In this document: positions 57,338 to 64,000 of the stretch, piece by piece
Layout of the letters: each line of letters opens with the position of its first letter
Numbering within the stretch: the stretch's first letter is position 1
Origin: Acidobacteriota bacterium
GTDB taxonomy: Bacteria; Acidobacteriota; Vicinamibacteria; Vicinamibacterales; UBA2999
Assembly: GCA_030650395.1 (NCBI GenBank)
Contig: JAUSDY010000102.1
Coordinates: 1-64,000, forward strand
Direction of reading: 5' to 3'
Length of the DNA: 64,000 bases
The notes under the pieces: model-generated
What the model was told of the DNA's origin: nothing
The model's database searches: none
Seen by the model: only the letters and a program-made list of their open reading frames with translations
Translations under genes and position numbers: made by a program

Positions 57338-58501
57338 TTATTTTCTACCGCCGACGGTGGTCAGGCTCCGCAATTTCTCCACCAGCGGCGGCAATACCTC
57401 GATCACCCGATCGATGTCGGCCTCCGTGTTCGAGGCGCCGAGGCTGAAGCGGATCGATCCCAGCGTGCGCAGGTGCGGCAGTCCCATCGCCTTGAGCACG
57501 TGCGACGGTTCGAGCGTCCCTGACGAACACGCCGAGCCGGACGAGACGGCTATCCCCGCCAGATCCAAACCGATCAACACCGACTCCGACTCGATGCGCT
57601 CGATGCTGATGTTCGACGTGTTCGGCACCCGCGGCGCCTGGGCGCCGTTACGCGCGCTGCCGGGGATAGCCGAGAGAATGCCGGCCTCGAGGCGATCGCG
57701 TAGCGCCGTGAGGCGCTCGCCCTCGACCGCCAACGTCCGGCCGGCGGCTTCCGCCGCCACGCCGAGCCCGACGAGCGCGGGGACGTTTTCCGTCCCGGCG
57801 CGGCGGTTGCGTTCCTGCCGTCCGCCCGTCAGCGGCGACAGCAGGCGCACGCCGCGGCGAATCCACAGCGCGCCGGTGCCCTTGGGGCCATAAAACTTGT
57901 GGCCCGCGATGGTGAGCAAATCGACGCCAAGCTCGCGGACGCCCAACGGCAGCTTGCCCGCCGTCTGCACGGCATCAGTGTGCACGAGCGCGCCGTGCTC
58001 GTGGGCGATGGCCGCGATCTCCGCGACCGGCTGGATCGTTCCGATCTCGTTATTCGCATGCATCACCGACACGAGCGCCGTGTCGTCGGTGATCGCCTCA
58101 CGCAGGCGATCCGGTGAGACGATGCCGGTGGCGTCGACGGGGAGCGTAGTCACGCGCCATCCGCGGCGCGCGAGCGACTTCATCGTGTTCAACACCGCTT
58201 CGTGTTCGATCGCCGTCGTGATCAGATGTTTCCGCCCCGCGGCCTCGAGCGCCTCGGCAGCGCCGCGAATGGCAAGGTTGTCGCTCTCGGTTCCGCCCGC
58301 CGTAAAGACAATTTCGGCGGCGTCGGCGCCCAGCAGGGTGGCAATCGAGCCGCGCGCTTCGTCCAACGCGGCTTTGGCCTGTTGACCGAAATGGTGCACG
58401 CTGGAGGCGTTGCCCCACACCTCGCGCATCGCCTGGGCCATCCGGTCGGCGACCAGCGGGTGGAGGGGCGTTGTCGCGTTGTGGTCCAGATAGATACGCA
58501 T
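57338..58501 (-). CDS. iscS: cysteine desulfurase (IscS/NifS-like)
   Basis: This 387-aa PLP enzyme shows IYLDHNATTPLHP at the start, TESDNLAIRG, the cofactor lysine Lys202 in AGHKFYGPKGTGAL, and the catalytic loop SSGSACSSG with Cys325. It takes sulfur from cysteine for Fe-S clusters and, judging from its position just before mnmA, for tRNA 2-thiouridine. ATG 58501 is the family start (MRIYLDHNATTP). The gap to mnmA contains a repeat hairpin, so expression of the second gene may be uncoupled. It is divergent from bactofilin. Confidence 0.93.
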   Translation of the reverse strand: MRIYLDHNATTPLHPLVADRMAQAMREVWGNASSVHHFGQQAKAALDEARGSIATLLGADAAEIVFTAGGTESDNLAIRGAAEALEAAGRKHLITTAIEHEAVLNTMKSLARRGWRVTTLPVDATGIVSPDRLREAITDDTALVSVMHANNEIGTIQPVAEIAAIAHEHGALVHTDAVQTAGKLPLGVRELGVDLLTIAGHKFYGPKGTGALWIRRGVRLLSPLTGGRQERNRRAGTENVPALVGLGVAAEAAGRTLAVEGERLTALRDRLEAGILSAIPGSARNGAQAPRVPNTSNISIERIESESVLIGLDLAGIAVSSGSACSSGTLEPSHVLKAMGLPHLRTLGSIRFSLGASNTEADIDRVIEVLPPLVEKLRSLTTVGGRK

Positions 58502-58661
58502 TTGGGGCTCTAGTGGAGTGTATGTTCGAGAGTGCACGCGGCCGTTCCGTAGGAACGGCCCCAAAACGTTGTCGAGCACCGTTGGCCGTACGAGCGAAAT
58601 CCTCGATACGCTCCACTAAACCGACTGTAGCATTCCTGCTAACTCTCAGCAATAAAAGGAC

Positions 58662-58691
58662 TAGACAACGCTTTACAGGGGCTTCTATACT
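58662..58691 (+). promoter_or_regulatory. sigma70-type promoter of the bactofilin gene
   Basis: TAGACA (58662-58667), 18-nt spacer, TATACT (58686-58691). The transcript would have a leader of about 80 nt with a Shine-Dalgarno before ATG 58779. Confidence 0.55.
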
Positions 58692-58778
58692 GGCGGGACT
58701 TCAAGTCGAAGCCCACTCCCCGGGTTTCATAATTAGGCACCCTCAGCAGGATTTCCGGCAGAGGGGGAGGTTTCAGCG

Positions 58779-59363
58779 ATGTGGAAGCGTGATGAGTCGG
58801 TCAAACCGGCCACGCCACCGGCGCCCAGTCCGGCGGCTGCGCCCTCGGCGCCTGCTTCGGCTGCGCCGGCTGCGAGCGAGCCGCGCGCCCAACTTGGGAG
58901 GGATAACGTGAATATCGGCAAGTCAGTCATCATCAAGGGCGAGCTCAGTGGCAGCGAAGACCTCACCATCGAAGGTTCTGTCGAGGGGACAATCGACCTC
59001 AAAGATAACGTCTTGACGATCGGCCCGAACGGCAAGATCAAGGCCGAAGTCTTTGCCAAGTCGGTCGTCGTGCTCGGCGAGGTGACCGGCAACGTCACGG
59101 CGTCCGAGAAAGTTGACATTCGCGACAACGGCTCGGTAGACGGCGACATCGCATCGCCGCGCGTCGCGATCGCCGAGGGCGCGCATTTCCGCGGCAGCGT
59201 GGATATGCAGCGCGCAGGCGCCAAACCGGGTGGCAAGCCGAACGTGCCTGGATCGAACCCCCAGGCCCCCCAGCAGGGTGGCCAGCAGCAGGCCGGCCAG
59301 CAACAGGGTGGGCAGCAGCAAGGCGGACAGCAGCAGCCCCACAGACAGAGGGTCGGGGCTTAG
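58779..59363 (+). CDS. bactofilin-family cytoskeletal protein
   Basis: The 194-aa protein has a Pro/Ala-rich N-terminus, a right-handed beta-helix typical of bactofilins (IGKSVIIKGELSGSEDLTIE, GTIDLKDNVLTIGPNGKIKA, VVVLGEVTGNVTASEKVDIR), and a disordered tail with four GGQQQ-type repeats. Bactofilins polymerise without nucleotide and organise cell-shape or polar complexes at the membrane. ATG 58779 is supported by GAGG upstream and a promoter at 58662-58691. No M23 peptidase partner gene is adjacent. Confidence 0.9.
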   Translation: MWKRDESVKPATPPAPSPAAAPSAPASAAPAASEPRAQLGRDNVNIGKSVIIKGELSGSEDLTIEGSVEGTIDLKDNVLTIGPNGKIKAEVFAKSVVVLGEVTGNVTASEKVDIRDNGSVDGDIASPRVAIAEGAHFRGSVDMQRAGAKPGGKPNVPGSNPQAPQQGGQQQAGQQQGGQQQGGQQQPHRQRVGA

Positions 59364-59365
59364 AA

Positions 59366-59460
59366 GAAGGCAGAAGGCAGAAGGCAAAATGCAGAAAGCA
59401 GAAAGCCAGGCGGCGAGCAGCAGGAATTCGTTCTGCCTTGAGCCTTCTGCCTTCTGCCTT
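59366..59460. repeat. 7-bp repeat hairpin (GGCAGAA / TTCTGCC)
   Basis: Left arm GGCAGAA x2, GGCAAAA, then decayed units; about 35 nt of loop; right arm TTCTGCC-TTGAGCC-TTCTGCC-TTCTGCC. The right arm is almost identical to that at 25290-25316. It fills the gap between bactofilin and the next gene. Confidence 0.92.
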
Positions 59461-59468
59461 TGACGTAT

Positions 59469-60149
59469 ATGGCCGACGCCACACGATCGCTGACCGATCT
59501 CTTTGGCATGCTTGGTCCCCGCAGGGGGACCGAGACGGATGCCGCTGCGGAGTTGTCGGTCACGAACGTGTCTGAAGCGGCCTATCCGAGCCAGTCTCTT
59601 CACAAGTTTCTTCGCTGCCTGCAGTCGACCGACAATCCACTGCTTCTCGACCTCGGCCCTGTCGTCGGCAGCAACGTCACGTTTTTCGGCGAGCAGCTTG
59701 GCTGCCGCATTCGCGTCGAAGACATCGCCGCCGACATCGATCGCCACGTCAAGGCCGGCACGGTCGACCAGCTCGCGGAGTTTTTCCCGAAGCGATTCAC
59801 GCAAGACCCCGGCACGGTGGACGGCATTCTGTGCTGGGATGTGCTCGACTATGTCGATCGCCCCGCAGCGCAGGCGCTGGCGAAATCCTTGTGCCGGCTG
59901 TTGCGGCCCGACGGGTGCCTGCTTGGTTTCTTCAGCACGGCCGAAAGCGCCGAGAAGGTCTACACCAAGTACGTCGTCGTCAACCAAACGACCCTCCGCT
60001 ACCGGACCTATCCGGCGCTGCGTCCCCGGCAGCGAAGCCTGTTGAACGGCGACATCATCAAGCTGTTCAAAGACCTTCGCGTCACCGATTCATTCCTGAT
60101 GAAGAGCAAGCGCCGCGAAATGCTCTTCCGCAAGCCCACTTCCCGCTGA
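59469..60149 (+). CDS. class I methyltransferase-like protein
   Basis: The 226-aa product has a Rossmann-type core: LLLDLGPVVGSNVTFFGEQL (motif I region), IRVEDIAADID, VDGILCWDVLDYVDRPAAQA and LCRLLRPDGCLLGFF. These match a SAM-dependent methyltransferase, but the glycine-rich loop reads DLGPVVGSN instead of GxGxG, so activity is uncertain. ATG 59469 directly follows the repeat hairpin. The next gene (60163) starts 13 bp downstream, so the two are likely cotranscribed. Substrate unknown. Confidence 0.7.
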   Translation: MADATRSLTDLFGMLGPRRGTETDAAAELSVTNVSEAAYPSQSLHKFLRCLQSTDNPLLLDLGPVVGSNVTFFGEQLGCRIRVEDIAADIDRHVKAGTVDQLAEFFPKRFTQDPGTVDGILCWDVLDYVDRPAAQALAKSLCRLLRPDGCLLGFFSTAESAEKVYTKYVVVNQTTLRYRTYPALRPRQRSLLNGDIIKLFKDLRVTDSFLMKSKRREMLFRKPTSR

Positions 60150-60162
60150 GGTCCGGGCGCCA

Positions 60163-60957
60163 ATGGCCCGCCCGACCGTCGCCTTTCTGAGCGATTTCGG
60201 TACCCGCGATCATTACGCCGGCACCCTGAAGGCCGTGGTGCTGAGCGTGTGCCCCGACGCGACGCTGGTCGACATCGGCCACGAGATTCCCGCGCACGAC
60301 GTGCTGGCCGGCGCGCTGGAGCTTGCCGCGTGTTACCGCTACTTTCCGGCGGGCACCGTGTTCCTGGCGGTGGTCGATCCGGGTGTCGGCTCGGCGCGCC
60401 GCGGCATTGCGGCCGAGACCGGCGACTATCGATTCGTCGCACCCGACAACGGCGTGCTCTCTGCCGTTTTCCACGACACCCACCCGAAGCGCGTCGTCGA
60501 GCTGACCGAGCGCAAGTACGCGCGCCCGACGGTGAGCCGCACGTTCGAAGGGCGGGATCGGTTTGCGCCTGCCGCGGGGTGGCTGGCCAAGGGCATCGCG
60601 CTCAGCTCGCTCGGCAAGACCATCAAGGACTTCCGCATGCTCGACCTGCCGAGCCCGAAGGTGAGCGCCGACGAGCTGAAGGGCGAAGTCGTGCGGATCG
60701 ATCGCTTTGGCAACCTCATCACGAATATCGATCGGCGGACGTTCGAGCACCTGGCGAATGGCGGCGCCATATCGGTCAAGGCGGGCACGCAAGACATCCC
60801 CCGCGTCGTCGCGACCTACGCCGAGGCGCCGGCGGGTGAGCTCTGCGCATTATTCGGCAGCACCGACCATCTGGAGATCGCGGTGAATGCCGGTGACGCG
60901 GCGGCGCACTTGAAGCTGTCGCGAGGTGCGCCGGTGATCGTTCGCCGTGGCCCGTGA
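60163..60957 (+). CDS. SAM hydroxide adenosyltransferase (DUF62 family)
   Basis: The 264-aa protein matches the DUF62/fluorinase-like family. It has FLSDFGTRDHYAGTLKAVVL at the N-terminus, VDPGVGSARRGIA and FVAPDNGVLS in the N-domain, and a small C-terminal barrel with VRIDRFGNLITNI. The established activity in this family is hydrolysis of SAM to adenosine and methionine; halogenase members have extra features not evident here. It is cytoplasmic and likely linked in expression to the methyltransferase-like gene upstream. Together they could adjust SAM use, but this is only inferred from position. Confidence 0.9.
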   Translation: MARPTVAFLSDFGTRDHYAGTLKAVVLSVCPDATLVDIGHEIPAHDVLAGALELAACYRYFPAGTVFLAVVDPGVGSARRGIAAETGDYRFVAPDNGVLSAVFHDTHPKRVVELTERKYARPTVSRTFEGRDRFAPAAGWLAKGIALSSLGKTIKDFRMLDLPSPKVSADELKGEVVRIDRFGNLITNIDRRTFEHLANGGAISVKAGTQDIPRVVATYAEAPAGELCALFGSTDHLEIAVNAGDAAAHLKLSRGAPVIVRRGP

Positions 60958-60960
60958 TGG

Positions 60961-61044
60961 AAATAACCAATAACCAATAACCAATAACCAAGCAGCAACA
61001 ACCAAAGAGTGATTTGGTTATTCGCAATTGGTTCTTGGTTATTA
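60961..61044. repeat. 7-bp repeat hairpin (AATAACC / GGTTATT)
   Basis: Left arm AATAACC x4 with two decayed units; right arm GGTTATT, CGCAATT, GGTTCTT, GGTTATT. It starts 3 bp after the adenosyltransferase stop. The same unit occurs singly at 18678-18705. Confidence 0.92.
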
Positions 61045-61098
61045 ACCCGACGGCGCGGGGAGCCGGAACATGTTACGATCGGCCGTTTGCCCACCGAT

Positions 61099-61128
61099 TC
61101 TGAACTCCTAACTCTGAACTCTTAACTA
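61099..61128. repeat. four 7-bp units (CTGAACT/CTTAACT) before acyl-CoA dehydrogenase
   Basis: CTGAACT, CCTAACT, CTGAACT, CTTAACT end 3 bp before ATG 61131, where a ribosome site would be expected. It is the right-arm type of the AGTTAAG family. Confidence 0.9.
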
Positions 61129-61130
61129 CC

Positions 61131-62336
61131 ATGATCGACCTGTCGTTGACCGACGAGCAGAAGCTGCTCGAACAGACCGTCCGGGAATGGGGCGCGCGAG
61201 AGATCGCCCCCAGGATTCACGACCTCGACAACGAACACCGCTTCGACAAGGCCCTCGTCATCGGGGGCATGAAGAAGCTGGGCCTGCTCGGCATCTCCGT
61301 GCCCGAAGAGTACGGCGGCGCCGGTATGGACTACCTGTGCCTGGGCCTGGCCAGCGAAGAGCTCGAGTACGTCGACACGCATCTGCGCGTGATCATGTCG
61401 GTGCATGCCGGCCTGAACTGCCTGTCGCTGCTGACGTGGGGCACCGAGCAACAGAAGCAGAAGTATCTCGTGCCGCAGGCGCAGGGCGACCAGCTGGCGA
61501 CCTATGGCCTGACCGAGCCGTCGGCGGGCAGCGACGTCCGCGGCATGCAGTCGAGCGCCGTCAAGAAGGGCGACCGGTGGATCCTGAACGGCGAGAAGAT
61601 GTGGATCTCGCTCGCCGATGTAGCCGACAACTTCGTCGTGTTCGTCTGGACCGATGTCGAGAAGAAGAAGAAAAAGGATCCATCCGGTATCAGCTGCTTC
61701 ATCATCGAGCGCGGCTTCAAGGGATTCTCGAGCGGCACGCTCAAGGAGAAGTGGGGCATCCTCGCGGGCAACACCGGCTACTTCAAGATGGACGACATGG
61801 AGGTGCCGGCGGAGAACCTGCTCGGCCGCGAGGGCGAGGGCTTCAAGATCGCGATGTTCGCCCTCGATCAGGGCCGCTTCACCGTGGCGGCCGGCGCGAC
61901 GGGGCTGGTGCGCGCCTGCCGCGACGCCAGCGCGCGCTACGCGCTCGAGCGCAAGACGTTCGGCCAGGCGATCGCCGAGCATCAGCTGGTGAAGCAGATG
62001 ATCGCGCGCATGGAATCCGACTACCAGGTGTCGCGCCTGCTGTGGCAGCGGAGCGGCTGGCTCAAGAACATCGGCCAGCGCAACACCCAGGAGACCAGCC
62101 TCGCGAAGTGGTACGCCACCGTGGCGTCGGAGCGGGCCTCGGGCGACGCGGTGCAGATTCACGGCGCCAACGGCTATTCGAACGAGTACCCCGTCGGCCG
62201 CTTCTATCGCAACTGCAAGGCCGCGGTGATCTACGAAGGCACGCGCGAGATTCACACCCTGATGCAGGCCGACTACGTGCTCGGCTTCCGCCAGGACAAA
62301 CCGCTGCGGTGTTCGCTGCCGCCATACGGTAAATAA
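61131..62336 (+). CDS. acyl-CoA dehydrogenase
   Basis: This 401-aa flavoprotein shows the whole family pattern: [13 protein letters not shown], the FAD/substrate segment [52 protein letters not shown], and the catalytic Glu369 in [19 protein letters not shown]. It oxidises an acyl-CoA to the enoyl-CoA with electrons to ETF; the chain length or branched substrate is not deducible. ATG 61131 has no Shine-Dalgarno but follows a 7-bp array by 2-3 bp. No beta-oxidation genes are adjacent. Confidence 0.93.
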   Translation: MIDLSLTDEQKLLEQTVREWGAREIAPRIHDLDNEHRFDKALVIGGMKKLGLLGISVPEEYGGAGMDYLCLGLASEELEYVDTHLRVIMSVHAGLNCLSLLTWGTEQQKQKYLVPQAQGDQLATYGLTEPSAGSDVRGMQSSAVKKGDRWILNGEKMWISLADVADNFVVFVWTDVEKKKKKDPSGISCFIIERGFKGFSSGTLKEKWGILAGNTGYFKMDDMEVPAENLLGREGEGFKIAMFALDQGRFTVAAGATGLVRACRDASARYALERKTFGQAIAEHQLVKQMIARMESDYQVSRLLWQRSGWLKNIGQRNTQETSLAKWYATVASERASGDAVQIHGANGYSNEYPVGRFYRNCKAAVIYEGTREIHTLMQADYVLGFRQDKPLRCSLPPYGK

Positions 62337-62364
62337 AGGCAAAAGGCAAAAGGCAGAAGGCAAA
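62337..62364. repeat. four 7-bp units (GGCAAAA) before glpX
   Basis: GGCAAAA, GGCAAAA, GGCAGAA, GGCAAAA occupy the whole gap between the acyl-CoA dehydrogenase stop and the glpX ATG. GAAGG in the third unit lies 7 nt before the ATG and may serve as a ribosome site. Confidence 0.92.
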
Positions 62365-63354
62365 ATGGAATCCGATCTTTCGCTGGAATTCCTCCGCGTA
62401 ACGGAGCAGGCCGCCGTCGCGTGCGCGCACACGATGGGCCAGGGCGATCGGCATGGCTCCGATCAGGTGGCCGTCGAGGCCATGCGCCGCGAAATGGACA
62501 CGGTGCCGATCGACGGCACCATCGTGATCGGCGAGGGCGAGCGCGACGAGGCGCCGATGCTCTACATCGGCGAAAAAGTCGGCATGGCCCACCAGGGCAA
62601 GGCCAACGGCCGCGTCTGGGACCAGATCGACATCGCGGTGGATCCGCTCGAGGGCACGAACCTGTGCGCCACCGGCGCGTCGAACGCGATCGCCGTGCTG
62701 GCGGCGTCCGAAAAGGGCGGGCTGTTGCACGCGCCCGACCTCTACATGGAAAAACTGGTCGTCGGCCCGACCTCGAAGCACCTGGTCGACCTCGACGCCC
62801 CGGTGCGCGAGAACGTGCGGGCCATCGCCCGCAGTCTCGGCCGGCAGGTCGACGAGCTGACGGTGGTCGTGCTCGATCGCCCGCGGCACGAGAAGCTGAT
62901 CGCCGAAATTCGCGCGACCGGCGCGCGCATCCGGTTGATCGGCGACGGCGACCTCTCGGCCGGTATTGCCGCGGCGGTCTCGGGCACCGGCGTGCACGCC
63001 GTCATGGGCACCGGCGGCGCGCCCGAAGGCGTGTTGACCGCAGCCGCCATGCGGTGCCTCAACGGCGAGATCTTCGCGCGCCTGGTCGTCGCCAAGCCCG
63101 AAGACGAGGCGCGCTGCCGCGCGATGGGCATCAAGGACTTCAAGAAGATCTACAAGTCGTCCGACCTCGCCTGCGGCAAGGACATCGTGTTTGCGGCCAC
63201 GGGCGTCACCGACGGCTCGCTGATGAAGGGCGTGCAGTTTTTCGGCGCCGGCATCCGCACCAGCTCGCTCGTGATGCAGACGACGCCCCATCGCATCCGC
63301 TTCATCGACAGCATCCAGGTCTATCCGGGCCCGTCCGTGAAGATCAGATTCTGA
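62365..63354 (+). CDS. glpX: fructose-1,6-bisphosphatase class II
   Basis: This 329-aa enzyme matches GlpX. It has [39 protein letters not shown], the metal site [33 protein letters not shown] and [20 protein letters not shown]. It dephosphorylates fructose-1,6-bisphosphate in gluconeogenesis, in the cytoplasm. The start is ATG 62365, abutting the 7-bp repeats. Its stop is followed without a gap by the TTG start of an MFS transporter, indicating an operon. The length is normal for the family. Confidence 0.95.
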   Translation: MESDLSLEFLRVTEQAAVACAHTMGQGDRHGSDQVAVEAMRREMDTVPIDGTIVIGEGERDEAPMLYIGEKVGMAHQGKANGRVWDQIDIAVDPLEGTNLCATGASNAIAVLAASEKGGLLHAPDLYMEKLVVGPTSKHLVDLDAPVRENVRAIARSLGRQVDELTVVVLDRPRHEKLIAEIRATGARIRLIGDGDLSAGIAAAVSGTGVHAVMGTGGAPEGVLTAAAMRCLNGEIFARLVVAKPEDEARCRAMGIKDFKKIYKSSDLACGKDIVFAATGVTDGSLMKGVQFFGAGIRTSSLVMQTTPHRIRFIDSIQVYPGPSVKIRF

Positions 63355-64000
63355 TTGGACGCCAAGCAGAGCCAGCGCAACATCTTCGCTGCGGCGGCGG
63401 CAGGGTGCATCGGATCCACCGGCTTCACGCTGGTGATGCCGTTCCTGCCTCTCTACATCGCCGAGCTTGGTACGACCGACTTTGGCGAGATCGCGATGTG
63501 GTCGGGCCTGACGCTCGCCGCCACACCCGCGGTGACGGCGATTTCCGCGCCGCTGTGGGGGCGCGTCGGCGACCGCTACGGCAGCAAGGTCCTCGTCATC
63601 CGCTCGATCGCCGCGTTCATCCTGACCAAGGCCGCGATGGCGTTCGTGACCGCGCCGTGGCAGCTGCTGGCGCTGCGTGCGCTCCTCGGTGTGTTCGCCG
63701 GCTACGGCGCGCTCACCATCTCGATGGCCGCCGAGTCGGCGCCGCGCCATCGCATGGCGCATGCGATTGGCATCGTGCAGACCGGTCACCGGCTGGGGCC
63801 GGCGATCGGGCCGGTGATCGGCGGCGCGCTGGCGCCGCTGGTTGGCTTGCGTAATGTGTTTCTCGCCGCATCGGTCTTCTACACCGCGGCCCTTCTGCTC
63901 GTGGTCTTCATCTACCGCGAGCCGCGTGAAGGCCGGGCGCCCCGCGCGCTGAGGGCCGGCCGTGAAGTCTTTGCTCAGCTCTTGCGCCTGCCCGGATTCG
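63355..64000 (+). CDS. MFS transporter (3' end outside window)
   Basis: The frame opens at TTG 63355, directly after the glpX stop, and runs to the window edge (215 complete codons). It encodes hydrophobic helices: STGFTLVMPFLPLYIAELGT, LTLAAATPAVTAISAPLWGR-like core, then the MFS motif A in GRVGDRYGSKVLVIR, followed by AAFILTKAAMAFV, LLALRALLGVFAGYGALTIS and GPAIGPVIGGALAPLVGLRN. The motif and helix spacing fit the N-terminal half of a drug:proton antiporter-like member. Translational coupling to glpX is suggested by the lack of a gap. Substrate unknown. Confidence 0.85.
   Translation, partial: MDAKQSQRNIFAAAAAGCIGSTGFTLVMPFLPLYIAELGTTDFGEIAMWSGLTLAATPAVTAISAPLWGRVGDRYGSKVLVIRSIAAFILTKAAMAFVTAPWQLLALRALLGVFAGYGALTISMAAESAPRHRMAHAIGIVQTGHRLGPAIGPVIGGALAPLVGLRNVFLAASVFYTAALLLVVFIYREPREGRAPRALRAGREVFAQLLRLPGF

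Noticed and set aside
52169-62364. CRISPR array
   Set aside because: The short tandem units have no unique spacers of 25-40 bp and no cas genes are present; they are microrepeats.
62062-63789. 575-codon minus-strand ORF
   Set aside because: Antisense to glpX and neighbours, which have complete family motifs on the plus strand.

Overview
This window looks like a chromosomal segment of a high-GC member of Acidobacteriota, most likely Vicinamibacteria. The assignment rests on family content rather than a marker gene. It holds three MacB/FtsX-type permeases of the acidobacterial duplicated orphan permease (ADOP) kind, one with a PadR regulator; a secreted VWFA protein of the acidobacterial type; three Oar-like TonB-dependent receptors with N-terminal carboxypeptidase-regulatory domains; a PknB-type kinase fused to a PD40/TolB-like propeller; and Tat-type HisC-like aminotransferases. 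No phage, transposase, CRISPR or restriction locus is visible, and no gap without a gene exceeds 300 bases.

Layout. 1-8 kb: end of an ADOP permease, a tandem pair of HisC-like aminotransferases, an APC transporter, a metal-dependent amidohydrolase, a secreted cupin, an exported alanine racemase and a TolB-like protein. 8-17 kb: a YfhO-like membrane protein, small proteins, the kinase (bracketed by copies of the 3' end of tRNA-Glu), a polar amino-acid ABC transporter and tRNA-Lys. 17-25 kb: a lone receiver, arginase, a secreted O-methyltransferase, two unknown proteins, RpiB, the VWFA protein, a LysR regulator and an orphan DNA methyltransferase. 25-31 kb: two large membrane proteins. 31-42.6 kb: three TonB receptors, a half-size TauE-like exporter and a NarL-type two-component system. 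42.7-51 kb: an M20 peptidase, two ADOP permeases and PadR. 51-64 kb: a PBP5-like carboxypeptidase, FdhE-like protein, glycogen synthase, thioredoxin and its reductase, IscS-MnmA (tRNA 2-thiouridylation), bactofilin, a methyltransferase-like protein, SAM hydroxide adenosyltransferase, acyl-CoA dehydrogenase, class II fructose-1,6-bisphosphatase and the start of an MFS transporter.

The most unusual content is not a gene but several overlapping repeat systems. (i) At least 17 intergenic loci are arrays of 7-9 bp units (GGCAAAA, AGTTAAG, AATAACC, GCAGATAAC and others). In most, the array is followed by its own inverted partner, giving a hairpin built from microrepeats; the arrays abut stop or start codons and often supply the stop codon. 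(ii) GC-rich palindromes with a GTAG border sit between convergent genes and differ by compensatory changes. (iii) Related palindromes are read in frame inside at least four proteins (alanine racemase, MnmA, a Lys-rich protein and a spermidine-synthase fusion). One 9-bp unit family also occurs inside a coding region, and its two arms flank a whole permease gene.

Regulation: many genes carry a TATACT-like -10 box only 6-8 nt before the start codon and no Shine-Dalgarno, which suggests leaderless mRNAs. Others have clear Shine-Dalgarno sites. The PadR gene appears to begin at CTG under a perfect palindromic operator.
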